Source: Cryptomeria japonica (taxonomy: Eukaryota > Streptophyta > Pinopsida > Cupressales > Cupressaceae). From it: a stretch of DNA of 62,000 nt. The stretch is taken from the NCBI RefSeq assembly GCF_030272615.1, contig NC_081410.1:146408349-146470348 (forward strand), in the 5' to 3' direction. Both the position numbers and the translations under genes were made by a program. This document shows, piece by piece, positions 1 to 13,100 of this stretch (position 1 is its first letter; the number at the start of each line of letters is the position of its first letter). The notes under the pieces were generated by a model. That model did no database searches and was not told where the DNA came from. It saw nothing but the letters and a program-made list of their open reading frames with translations.

Positions 1-420
1 GGAAAAATCATACAAAACCTTTCCATGATTTTTTGCGGATAAAAAAATCAGAAAAAACAAAAAACAGCAACACCCTTCATGATTTTTTATGGAAAAAAAT
101 CAAAAAACCCTAGAAAGAACCCATGAACTGAAAGACGAACAAAAACCCTTAAGGAAATGCCTTTGAAAATCTTCAATAAAACCCTCAAATTTTTTTTTAA
201 ACAATTGACCAAAAAAACCCTACTGAAAATTTTTGACGAAAAATTCAAATAAAAACCACAATTTTATTTTAAAAATTGTCAAATCTTCTGAAAAATATTT
301 CAAGTAACAACACCACTATGATTTTTCATAAAAAAACGTAAAAAACTTCTATTAATAAATTCCAGGTGAATACCCACGAATTTCTTTTCAAAAAAAACTT
401 AAACCCGCTCTGATAGGAAA
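1..420 (-). mobile_element. A/T-rich leader of an antisense copia-type element (partial)
   Basis: This A-rich stretch has recurring motifs such as CATGATTTTTTATGG (around 26, 78 and 315). At about 409-417 it reads GCTCTGATA, the reverse complement of most of the initiator-tRNA primer site of copia elements. It would be the untranslated leader of an element reading leftwards off the window. No coding sequence is seen. Confidence 0.35.
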
Positions 421-1015
421 ATTATCTAATTATTTATTAATTAGGTTCTATAATTTATTTTTCACTTGAGCTAAAGTTAGGTACTTTTTATTATCTAGAG
501 TTTCATTTTCTAGCATTAGTTCTAGATGTAGTTGAGCTTTTAGCTCCTACTTAGCATTGCTTTAGCTCTCCTAGTTTCAGCATTAGGGTTTGTAACTAGG
601 GTTTCATTCATCCTTTATAATGATTAATGCATTCATTGTAATTGTACCTCCAATATTGTATCTTCAATCATTCTTTGTGCATAATACAATATTCTTTGGT
701 TGTTATAGAGCATATTGTTTTTGCTTGATCTCTTTTGTGTGATAGTATTTTGCTTGCAGATGATTCTTGGCACAAAATGATAATTGATTATTCGATGATT
801 ACAAAAGGAGACAAAAGCTCCTTAAATAGAGAATACAAGACGATCTTTCTATAATGGAAACAATTGAAAATAGAAATGCGAAAGACAAACAAAACTTCCT
901 AAAACTAACTATAAACAAAGGACATAAAAGGAAGTTTCTAAATACTAACTAAATGACTAAGATGACCATTATATCAAATATTACAATATTGTTTTAATAA
1001 TATTCACTTGTAAAG
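421..1015 (-). mobile_element. probable antisense copia-type LTR
   Basis: It lies directly beside the primer-site remnant. A TATA-like motif (CTATTTAAGG read on the minus strand) occurs near 818-830. Outer borders are not fixed by a target duplication. It sits only about 55 bp from the donor of SRFR1 exon 7, inside intron 7. Confidence 0.35.
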
Positions 1016-1068
1016 GATTTTATCCAATAATAAAGTAACTATTGTGTGCATGAGACAAATCAAGTTAC

Positions 1069-1135
1069 CTCTTTCGTGCAAAATGTCTGATGACTTCGGA
1101 TCAAATTCTAGTGCTCTCGTTAGGTCTTTAACTGC
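1069..1135 (-). CDS. SRFR1: SRFR1-like exon 7
   Basis: This 67-nt exon encodes AVKDLTRALEFDPKSSDILH followed by ER and one base of a Gly codon. The acceptor is TTTCCAG and the donor is G/GTAACT. It continues exon 6 in frame and in family order, which is the proof that the intervening 21 kb is an intron. No next exon is visible in bases 1-1068. Confidence 0.85.
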
Positions 1136-4100
1136 CTGGAAAACCAAAGGTAATGGAACAAATCACACATACACTTTGTCATCACGAATAGCTTACATAA
1201 ATGTATGACACTTTTAAACAGCAATACTTCACAAAGAGTCACGTGAAGGAAATCTCAACAACCAGTATCACTAATTAAGACATTAAAAGTCCAGTCCTAA
1301 AGGAATATAAAATGAGCTAGGAAATATTCTATCTTCAACATTGTGCATGTAAGAGAAATACGATAAAAGTACAATTGCTACTTTAATCTTTGCAACATCT
1401 AAAAATAATCTGAATTAAGAGTGAGAAATGAAAGTAAGTCATCAAAACTCAAAATGTTTTTACTGTCCATAGACAGATTAAGAAAGACACCACACTACTG
1501 TCACAGCATAATTAGTAAAAGTTCTAAGAAACTATCCAATCTTCGATATCCTTTATTGTTGCTCTTTCTACAAAGAATTAGCGCACAGTGATCTTTTCAA
1601 TATCAGACAAGTTTAGTGCACCCTTCTGTGTGTGTTTTTTTTGTTTTCTTCTCGTTAAAACTAGTTTAAGAATATTTCTAGACAATCACCCTAAAATTAA
1701 TTCCCCAAGAATAAATTGTTGTTCTTCAACATTGACCCTTCTACAATTAAAGTTAAGGATAAAAATCATCTCCAAGAATACTAACAATCTTGTCCATTTC
1801 ATATTTGTTAGATTTGTTTTTAGTGTACTGGTACACATTGTACCCTTACAAATCCTAACAGGCAGCAAAATTAATCTTGTGCTGTTGCCTATGCAATCAA
1901 GTAATTTATTACATTAATAGCATCACAAATAAAATAACCTCATTCTAAAATATTCTATTGTTCAAATCAATAGTCTATGATCCCTTTTCAAAAATTCACA
2001 AACGAGTACATTTCCTAACAATAAGTGTCCTGGATCTAACCGTAATAATTCCTATTATCACAAAAACTCACACTCTTGCTGAGCTATCAACTCAGCAACC
2101 TTGTGAAACATAGAAACAACCCCGAAATGCGGGACCTTGCGCAAGGGGGTTGAATCTTCGGAGAAGACCGACTTCCTTCTCAATACAGGTGCAGGTGTTG
2201 AACCAACTCAACACTTCAAAACTAACTCCTAGGCCTATCCTAACAACTTGCAGAGGTAAAGAGAAGAGAGAATTGCTTGAAATAAAAGGAGGTGATGCAC
2301 CAAGAAGAGATTGTTCCTCTCCCTACCCGAAATGACACAAAGAATCAACTGAAAAACCCAGGAGATACACAAACTTCAGTTGTATGTGTGACCCCAATGC
2401 ATGTATGGAGGTTAGAATTCGTTGAATGCCAAGAGGGGAGAAGGTTTCCCACAAGTCCCACTCAAAAATAAGTTAACACAACGTAAATGAGAGAAGAGCC
2501 ACAAAACATACACCTATGATGAAGGTAAGAAAACATACACAACATACATAAGTTAAAAGAAGGCAAGAATGGTGATTTCAATTAATTATAAGGCCAATGG
2601 CCAACTTACAGTTGCAAAATACAGAATAATACAAGAGAAGTAAGAGAGCGTATAATAGCTCGAGCCAGCAGGGAGCGAACCCTTTACAATGAGGCTTAAC
2701 AGCCTTTATATAGAAAAATGGTTACAAGAGTGATCATGACCCCTGCATACCAGTCTAAAAGTGCAGGGAAGTGCATGTACTTGACTTCTATATACATGCA
2801 AGCAACCTAGCCATACCCACAAAAGGCAACCCTGAGAAGGTGGATTGACTGACCTTCCAAAGTCAGAGTATGAAGACATGACATAAGTCACTGCAACAAG
2901 CATGGCCCCGTACCTCCCTATTGTGACCATTTCACACATCGCCCCATTAGAATGGGAACCCCCTCTTTTTCTTAGGGTTTTGCTTTCCCTTAGTTAGGTT
3001 TTCTCTCTGCTTGCTAGGTTTGGAGTGAGTGAGTGGTCGCCTGGGCTGGATAGATTAGGGTTTCTCTTTGATAGCTCGTCTTAGGGCTTCTTTCAATCTG
3101 AGTCTAGCCTGGTTTTGGGAGGTCATTAGTTGTCTGCCTGGAACCCTAGGTTTGCCTTAGTGGAGCTTTTCCTTTCAGAGGAATGAAGATGGATAGATTG
3201 AGTGAAAGAGATGGTAGGTCTCAGGTCAGGCTAGGTCTGGATTGATGGTTTTCCTGTTAGAGTCTTATTTTTCCTCCAGGTCCGAGTCGATTAAGCGGAG
3301 TCAGTGGTCAAGGAGAGATGGAGGTGGCGATTTCAAAAGTGGATGAGCAAATGCACTTGATGATGACTGAAGGAGTTTTGGAAGGATATCCAAGGTTTGA
3401 AGTATCAGAATAATGGAAGTTAGCCCGGAAGAGGAAATTAGCTCCCGACCGTTCCAAAGGGTCCAGAGCGAAAATCCTCATAACCCTCATTTCCTTCCTA
3501 ATTCTGGCTAAGCTATTGGTCTCTAAGGCATGTTGGAAGGTGGATTGATGTACTCTGGCCAAGAGAAGTGAATGAAGGCACTAAAAGGTGAGGATTTTGT
3601 CCAAGAACATGATTTTCACTCCTGACCCTTCCAAAGGGTCCAGAGCGAAAATCCTTATACACCTCAATTTTTCACTTGTCAAGACCAAATTCCTAGTTTT
3701 TGAGGCATGTATGGAAGTGTTTGACATATTCTAGCCTTAGGGAGTGACTTGAGGTGGAGGAGATGAGAGATTTTAGCCCAAATGAAGATTTTCGCTCCTG
3801 GCCCTTCCAAAGGGTCCAGAGCGAAGTCTTCCATTTTTGCCTTCCTTTGACCTTGAAACCTAGTTTGACCTCGCCTAGACCCAGTTGGATGGAGATTTGT
3901 CTTGATTGCGATGAAAGGAAGTTGAATTGATCAAGTTTGTATGTGAATGAGTTGAAAGGAAGATGAGAATCAACCTGGGAAGAGATTTTCGCTCCTGACC
4001 CTTCCAAAGGGTCCAGAGCGAAAATCCTTGAAGACCTCAATTTCTTCATTGTCCACGCCGAGCTCTTGGTTTCTAAGGCATGCTTGGAGGTGTTTTTGAA

Positions 4101-7100
4101 TGTTCTAGCCTTGTAAAGATTGAAAGATGAGGAATTCTAGCCTAAAACATGAATTTCGCTCCTGACCCTTCCAAAGGGTCCAGAGCGAAATTCTTGAAAG
4201 CACTCATTTTCCCTCTAGCCAAAGTCAGGATCTTGGTGGAGATGCAAGAGGAAGGATCTATGTTTGCCTCTCAAAGAGGATTGGAGTTGGAAAAATCAAG
4301 AATCAAGGTCAAAACATGATTTTCGATCCTGACCCTTCCAAAGGGTCCAGAGCGAAAATCCTTATAGCTCTTGTTTTCTTCCTTGTTTTGGCTAGGTGTT
4401 GGCATGATGGAGGATAAATTGGTATGTTCTTGCCTTGAGAGGGAGTTGGATGCTTTGGAAGATCAAGATTTTAGCCTAAAAGGTGAATTTCGCTCCTGAC
4501 CCTTCCAAAGGGTCCAGAGCGAAATTCATTATAAACCTCATTTGCTACCTTGTTTGGGCTTGAAACCTTGTTCCTTAGGTGGAAAATGATCTATGTTTGC
4601 CTCCAGAGAAGATTGAAGTTGAAAAATGAGCAATCAAAGCCTAAATCAAGATTTTCGCTGCTGACCCTTCCAAAGGGTCCAGAGCGAAAATCTACCTAAG
4701 ACTCATTTCCCCCCTAGTTTGACCAAATTTTGATGTCCAAGGCATCTTGAAAGAGAGAATGAGCATATTGTTACCCTTTGGGATGTTTGAAAGCGTTGGA
4801 GAGTGAGGGTTTTAGCCAAGAAAGGAAATTTCGCTCCCGACCCTTCCAAACGGTCCAGGACGAAATTCCTTGCAAACCTATTCTTTTGACCTTGTTTAGG
4901 CTTAAGACCTTGTCCCTTGGGTGAAGAATGATGAAATTTTACCTTGTAAAGAGGATTGGTGTTGAAAGGATGAAGAATCAAGTCTAGAAAGGGAAATTTG
5001 CTCCTGACCCTTCCAAAGGGTCCAGGGCAAAATTTCACTAGACCACCTTTTTTCCTCAATTTTATGCCAAGACAATTGCAGACTAGAGTGAATTGAGATG
5101 AGAGAGGTCCTTAGCAATGGCTTCAAGTTGCTAGAAATCATTGAAATTGAAGGAATTGAGCTAAAACAAGAATTTCGCTCCTGACCCTTCCAAAGGGTCC
5201 AGAGCGAAATTCCTAAAATCACTTACTTTCCTTGCAAAGTCAAGTCAAACTTGGGTTTTTATAGCTTGGATGAGTGTCAGTATTGGTTTTCGTGCCTTTT
5301 GAGGTGGATTCAAGTTGAAATGATGGAGGAATAAGCCTAAAACAAGATTTTCGCTCCTGACCCTTCCAAAGGGTCCAGAGCCAAAATCCTAAAACCCATC
5401 ATTTTCTCCAAAATTTGTGCCAAGCCATGCCTAGACCAAGGTGAGGGATGCCCTTGAGATTGCCCTTGAATTGATTGTTGTCTCAAAAAATTATGATTTT
5501 GGGCTAGAAACAAAAATTCGCCCCTAGCCCTTCCAAAGGGTCCAGGGCGAAATTGTACAAAACCTATCTTTTCCATTAAATTTATGCCAAATCTAGTGAG
5601 GATCAAGATCAAAGAAGGCCTTAAGAATGACTCCAAATTGCCAATGATTATCAAGTTTGAGAAAATTGAGCCAAATGATGAAAATCGCTCCTGACCCTTC
5701 CAAAGGGTCCAAGGCGAAAATTCTTCAATCACCTATTTTTCCTTGCAAAATCAAGTCAAACTTGGGTTTTTATAGCTTGGATGAGAGAGAAGTGTTTTCT
5801 TGCCTTGTGAGGTGGATTCAAGTTGAAATGATGGAGATATGAGCTCAAAACAAGATTTTCACTCCTGACCCTTCCAAAGGGTCCAGAGCGAAAACCCTAA
5901 AAGCCACCTTTTTCTCCAAGATTTGAGTGAAGTCAAGCCTAGACTAGAGTGAAAGAAGCTATTTGGAATGCCTTGGAAAGATTTTTAATCATTAAAAGTG
6001 CAAAGTTTGAGCTGAAATTGGAATTTCGCTCCTAACCCTTCTAAAGGATCCAGAGCGAAATTCTGGATAGGTCCTGTCCCTGGCTAGGTTTTTGAGCGAA
6101 TTTGACTCTTTAGGCCTTGTGAAGATCAAACCAATGTTACCAAGTTGGGAAGTGGATTCAATGTGAGGGAGTCCAGATGAAGTGAAGTGAAAAAAGTGAA
6201 ATTGGGTGTGAATAGGCAAGCAAAAACTGAATTTCGCTCCTGACCCTTCCAAAGGGTCTAGAGCGAAATTCATCAAAATCACTATTTCCCCTTTGTGTCA
6301 AGACAAGATTTTGATACCTATGGCATGGTTGAGGCTGGAGTGAGATATTCTTGCCTTGTAGGGTGAATTGAGGTAAAGGAAGTGTAAAATGAAGCCTAAA
6401 GAAGGAATTTCGCTCCTGACCCTTCCAAAGGGTCCAAAGCCAAATTCCCATTATCACCTAATTTGCCCATGTGAGAGGCTAAAAGGATGGATCCCTGGAC
6501 TTTGTTGAACGAAAACAAGCATATGCTCACCCTCCGGAGAATTTTCAAGCGAAAAATGGAGTAATTGAGGCCTAATCAAGAAAATCGCTCTTGACCCTTC
6601 CAAAGGGTCCAGGGCAAAATCCTTAAGGAAGCCTATTCTTCACCTTGTTTGGGCTAGACAAAGAACATGAAGTGATGACAAATCTAGGTTGTGAGGATTT
6701 TGATTAATAGAGTGAATAAACCTAGATGAAAAGTTCAAACAAGCCTCCTTGGAATAATTTAAGCCTTCCTCATATCTTAAGTATTTTAGTGCCTATGGAA
6801 AAGGTGAGCCTTCATCAAACCTTGATCAAATTCTACCATCAACTAGGCTTACTTATACCTTTTCACTAATTTGCTAATTAAATCTCATTTGGAGACTAAG
6901 ACAAATTCACAGGAGTTAAGGCACTAATAAATTGATTAATTAACTTTTTCTAAGCCTTAAAATAAAAAAATCAACCTTTAGGCTTTGAAATTATCCTAAA
7001 AATAAAAAAAATCCCCACTTTACCACTCAAGACATCTTATTTTTGCTTTATAATCAAGTCGGCCAGCTTGTAGAGGGGTTTTTATTTTATTTATTTAAGC

Positions 7101-10100
7101 ATTTACCAAGTCGGCCTAGGGGTAAAGTGAGGTGAGCGCCCTATATAGGAGAGGTGTGTTTTGAAATTCTTAAATCATTCATTCATTTTCCCTCATGCGA
7201 ATTTGAGGAGCAGATTTGGAGCTGCAAAATTGAGCAGATTGGAGGATAATTTCCAGATCTTGAAAGCAAGTTGAAGGCGAAATCATTACTGGAAGGCTAA
7301 TTTCCAGATTTTGGAGGAAGCTCGAAGGTTGATTGAAGGTGGAAGCCATCAAAGAGAAGGACCTGAAATCCAAATTAAGGACCTTTATCCAGCAGATCTC
7401 CATTTTCCTTTATCCATTTTTTTCAAGGTTGATAGTTAAAATCAAGGAAAGGGTATGTATGATCAGATTTTTGAAAGCTTATTCCAGATTTAATTTGATT
7501 TTCCATAGCAATCCTTTGTAAGGCTAGGTCTTGCACAATCTGATTTAATTCACAATTAATATCAATTTGAAAATTCATAATTCTAAAGGTTTATCATATC
7601 ATTTTCAAATTGTAATCTTCTTGTTTCCTTGAAAGGTCGCAAATCCCCTATCTTAAGATATCATGCTCAAACCTAACTTAAGCATTTCTTGTAGGTATCA
7701 AATGACAACCCCCAAGGCCAGTGGATCCACTACCCGGCAGGCTCTCATCAAGGAGGATCAGAAGAACGATGAATTGGAGACCAGGATCGTGTCCAAGTGG
7801 AGCAATATCGGAGACACCAATCTAGGAAACTTCAATGTGAAGAAGTTTCGGGAAGCGCCCTACATCGGCAAGCCGTCACCCGTTGCAAAGAGGATAATTG
7901 AGAGTGGCATCACCAAGGCCACAGGTTTCCCTCCTGCAGTCAAGTGTCACGAGTGATGATCGAGTGTGGCCGGCACTATGATTCACATTCAAGGACGATC
8001 GTAGTTGAGGATGGAACTGTCTTAGCCTACCTTTCAGAGGAAGCTATAAGTGAAGCTTTTCATCTCCCGGAGCAGAGAGACATGATCTACAAAAGTCTGT
8101 AAGGAGCTAGGTCTATCTACGAGGATGATCCTGATTCCTGTCTAAACTTCATCAACAAGAATTGGTTACTCAAAAGTCGACCTCGCTTGAACAAGATTCC
8201 CAATACACCGCACAGAATTGACTTCCAAGAAGAATTCAAGGACTTGATAACCATGCTCAATCGGGTTACTGGTGCCTCTCAAGCCTTCTTCTTCGACAAA
8301 TGGATCTTCTTCATACAAGTGATTGTGCAAGGAAAAGGAAAGCTCAATTAGGCTAGAATCATTAGTAATAACCTGGACGTGCAGTTGAGGAGGTTTAGCC
8401 CCTACCAAGTCATTTCACATGAGTTCATATGTCATATATTCCTTAGTCATAAGTTTTGAGTATACAGGGCTACCACACAGAGGAGTTGTTGAGAGAGGAC
8501 CCGAAGAAATAAGAGTTTGTGATTCTTATGTTCAACTGCATCATCCACCAAGGAATGACTACAAGCTAATCAATGACACCTTCACGATGTATATCACCAG
8601 GACATTGCAAGGAGGGATTCATCACCAATTGTCTACTGAGGCACAAGAACTCGTGAAGAAGCATGGTAAATGGTTCATTCAGTTTCCTAAATTCACCTAC
8701 ATCAGGGTCCATGGATGTCCTTCACCTCCCTATATGTTGCCAAGGTATCCTACGGACAGGATAATATTACTTGAGGTGACCAGACAGTTGGCAACTTATG
8801 CTAGAGCGTCAAGACATAAGCATGGAAATGGAATTCCCGTGCCTATCCTGCTGGGAAATTCAATTGAAGTGTGTCCTAATACTCAAGTCGTGGAAGATGC
8901 GGAGAAGGAGTTATCTCTATATTCATTCACATCCTTTGCCTCAAGGGAGAATTTCGATCCTCATGGTCATATAGAAGAGATAGTCGGGAAGAAGTACAAG
9001 CATGAGTTTCAAGTAGAAGACTTCTGGATGAATATTCAGGATGATATAGAAGTGAAAAGAAAGATGCATTCCAGATTACCCTTGGATCTCATTAGGAAAT
9101 GCAAAATTTACAGAGTAGCCGATCAAGCCCAAGACAGTGGTAGATACCTCCAATCATCCTATGAGAAGGAAGATAAAGAAGTGAAGATAGATTGGAATGA
9201 GCCAGAGGTTTTGGACCTAAGAGCATTGATGACTCCTGTGTTAGCTTGTACTTGTAGATGGGTGGACATACAACATCAAAAGTTGAAGGAGCAGAATGTA
9301 TCCATGACATTCACCCTGGAAACAAGAACAGAAGAAGGAGAGGCAAGTGTGAGTGAGAATACTTCTCATTCCAAAGGTTCAAAGAGAAAAGAAGGACCTG
9401 AGAAGAGAGAGCCTTCCAAAAAGAAACAAAAAGTGAATCCTGATCATCCACCAAGTACCTCTTCTAGGCATGAAAAGGAAGCAAGTCAAGGAGAAGATCA
9501 GAGACAGATAGTGTATGAAATTGATGAGTCTATGGAATCTATGGTCCAGAATGATAAACAAGGTAAAAGACAGACACCTCAGCGTTCATTGAGTCAATCT
9601 CCCCAGGTTGGTGCTAATGAACAACAAGAAGAAAAGAATGATGACGAAGCAACATCTCCTTTCAGAGAAGATAGACCTCTACCCGAGGAAATACAAGTTA
9701 GGGAAAGGAAGTCTTCCATTCCAGATTGGCTAAAAGAAAGGCTGACAAGGATAGTTGTGGTCGAAGAGGAAGAACAAGTGTTCGACTTGGAAAGTCTCAT
9801 AGGAAATTCCCATGAAGAAATAGAAAAGAAGAAGGCCACAAAAATGTCAAAGGTAATTAGAGATGAAGCAGGTTCCAGAAAAGTACAGATAGCTACACCA
9901 GTGGTGGACAAGTATGAGGATGAGATTCTAGCAGAAGAATACAATCTAGAAACATTTGATCTTGGTCCACTTACCTCTGAGCAAGCCATGGAAGAAGCAA
10001 CTGATTCAGTGAGAGCACTCAATGACAGACTCAAAGAAGAAATTGAAAAGAATAAGAAGCTAGAGAAGGAGGTCAGTGCTTGGAGGAATTATTTTAGCCA

Positions 10101-13100
10101 TCTTAATCAACCTTTGAGACGACAAGATCCAGCAATATCTCCTTTGAGACGACAAGATCCAGCAATATCTCCTTTGCATGCACTTCCTCTTGAATCAATG
10201 AATGAGGCAGAAAGGGTAAAGAGCTTGGTCCAACTCATGAGTTCTTGGATTGATGAATCTTACAAGGTAGCCATTGAATTTGCAACAAGAATGATGAAGA
10301 CAGTCCATCGGGCCATCCAAGTCCTTGAGATCATCCATAATCTAATGATAACTGTGGATGCATTCGCTCACACTAGAGACGTTATCATCCCGGTCTTGCA
10401 AGTAATAAGGACACCGAGACAGATTCTAGCAGAAGAGAAGATAATGGATGGAGAAGCCCATAGCCTTTTGTAGTGGTCAACTTTGCTCCAGATGAAGGAA
10501 GTTCTTTTCGAAGATATCAATACCAGATGCAACCGAGTTGAAGACACCATCCATCCTATTCAAGACAAGATGTTTGATGTATTGTGTGCGATCCTTGACA
10601 GAAGGATTGAGATCGAGACAAATGTGGATGTCCAAGAGTTGGAAGGCAGAATCAAGAGCATTTTCTGCAAGGAAGAGAACATTATCACAGAAAGGCAGCA
10701 AGATCAGATGAATGCTACTATGTTCCTGATTGAGAAGACAAAAGAACTTGAGCCTGGATGGGAGGCGACCCTTCTCGCAGCTTTTGATCAAGTCCTTCAC
10801 TTGGAAGAACGAATGAAGAATCTTTCTGAGATTCCCATTGTTGAGATTGAGAAGATTACGTCCAGATTCATTGAATATGCTAGAAAAGAACATAGGAAAG
10901 GGAACAAAGTTCTAGATGAAAAGTTGTTATAAAATGATGTGGCAACTTAATTACTATTGGTCTATGTCTCCTCGTTATTTGTGCCAATTCCTATTGGCTA
11001 TGGATTGATAATGTTTATCTAAATGGGGACTTTTTTGTAATAAACCCTAATTAGGGTTTAGGTGTCAAAATCTCAACCATCGATCTTCTTTTGATCCAGG
11101 CCGTTCATTGTATTTGAGAGTGCTCTATAAGCCCTCACTCATTTTATTTTAAGGAGTTGGAAAAAGTAAGAGAGTTAGAATTTAAGAGTTTAATATTGTC
11201 AACAGCATAGAAATAAGTAGTGAAGAGAGAAAGTTGGACAATTGTTGTTTTATTTGGCTATGAGATCAATGAAATATTGAAGTTATGATGTTTTATTGCA
11301 ATCCTTGTGGCTATTTTCATGGTTGTTTATCTTCTTGAATCACTCCTAGTAGAGATAGCATTTAAGTTTTAAGTTTGAAGGACGAATGTTGTGTTTGATC
11401 TTTGATAAGACTCATATTCCAAACCACTAGCTCCTTACTGGTTGTAAGAACGCCTTGTGTGGTCAACTGGAAACATCGAGATTGTTTAAGAGTTCAATCA
11501 TTGTTGGAGGCATTGATATGTATCTTACTGATAGTATCTATCCCCTTAGTGACTTGAAAATCATTGAATCCCCTTAGAAGATCACACCAATTCCAGTGGA
11601 GTTGTAACCTCTTGGCAATACTAAAATTGGTAGAGTTCTATCAAGACCAATTATCACTGAGTCATTCTTAGGATTAATTTAGTCTCGCCTCCTCAAAACC
11701 TTTATCTTTTGATCTTTTTTTGAAACAGCAGTTAGCATTAGGAGAATCTTGTTTCCTCATTTGAAAAGTAGTTGCATGAACAAGCTTTCCCTGAAAGTAC
11801 GTAAGGCCCCTTGAAAAACAGTAAACAACAACCACTGGTGCTTATCCACGAGTAGAGAACCTACATAACAAAACCTTGAAACTTCTCCGATTGATCCTTC
11901 TGCGATATCTTCAGCATTCGGGAGCTTTATTCAAGAGAGGATAAGGTACCTTTAGGTATTTTATTCTGTATTTGGTCGTGTACAAAATACACGTCAACGC
12001 TCCCTTGATGGAAATCCTGCCAAAAACATTAAATGCGCCACTGTGGCCCCACAAAAGAAAGTGCATAAGTCACCAAAATTGTCAAAGCATTTAAAGCCTC
12101 GAGTGTCGATCACACCATCTGGAAGTGTTGTCAGCCGGAAAGAAGTTTGGAAGACTTTGGAGACCTGGGTCACCGAAGTTGGGGAAACTTCGGAGACCTG
12201 GGTTACTGAACTTGGGAAGACCTAGGAACTTGGGAGCCTGGGGGTTTTGGAGTTGAAGACTAAGGCACTTGGGAACCTAGGGGTTCCGGAGTTCCGGGGT
12301 AGAAGAACTAGGAACTTGGGAGCCTGGGGGTTTCGGAGTTGAAGACTAAGGCACTTGGGAACCTAGGGGTTCCGGAGTTCCGGGGTAGAAGAACTAGGAA
12401 CTTGGGAACCTGGGGGTTCCGGAGTTCCGAGGTTGAGGAATAAGGAACATGGGAACCTGGGGGTTCCGGAGTTTCAGGGTTGAGGAATAAGGAACTTGGG
12501 AAACCTAGGTCACCGAAATTGGAGAAACTTCAAAGACCTGGGTAACCGTAGTTGGGGGAACTTCGGAGACCTGGGTCACCGAAGTTGGCAAGACTTGGGA
12601 ACTTGGGAACTTCGGGGTTCCAGAGTTCCGAGGTAGAAGAACTAGGAACTTGGGAACCTGGGGTTCCAGAGTCCCGGGGTTGAGGAATAAGGAACTTGGG
12701 AACCTGGGAATTCTAGAGTTCCAAGGTTGAGGAATAAGGAACTTGGGAACCTGGGGGTTCTAGAGTTCCATGGTTGAAGACTTAGGAACTTCGAAACCTG
12801 GGGGTTCCGGAGTTCCGAGGTTGAGGAATAAGGAACTTGAGACCCTGGGGGTTTTGGAGTTCTGGGGTTGAGGAATAAGGAACTTGGGAACCTGGGGATT
12901 CCAGAGTTCCGAGATTGAGGAATTAGGAACTTCGAAGACCTGGATCACCGTAGTTGGGGGAACTTCGGAGAGCTGGGTCACCGAAGTTGGCAAGACTTGG
13001 GAACCTGGGAACTTCGGGGTTCCAAAGTTCCGGGGTTGAGGAAGAGAAGACCTAGGAACTTCGGAGACTTGGGTCACCGTAGTTGGGGAAACTTCGGAGA

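Noticed and set aside
3308-6457. Many minus-strand frames of 80-130 codons across 3.3-6.5 kb, with shared phrases such as FALDPLEGSGAK
   Set aside because: They are translations of the hairpin satellite. The phrase recurs in several frames because the core is palindromic, there is no common start and every unit ends differently.
3301-6740. CRISPR-like array of palindromic repeats and spacers
   Set aside because: Units are about 175 bp, the spacers are homologous to each other, and the context is a plant nuclear intron.
7701-10932. Treating copy A as a host single-copy gene
   Set aside because: Two further copies lie in this window, each placed shortly before an LTR-like block, which indicates a mobile family.
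10935-11996. Calling copy A and this block a complete LTR retrotransposon with matching 5' and 3' LTRs
   Set aside because: The sequence upstream of ATG 7701 does not resemble this block and no primer site was found there.
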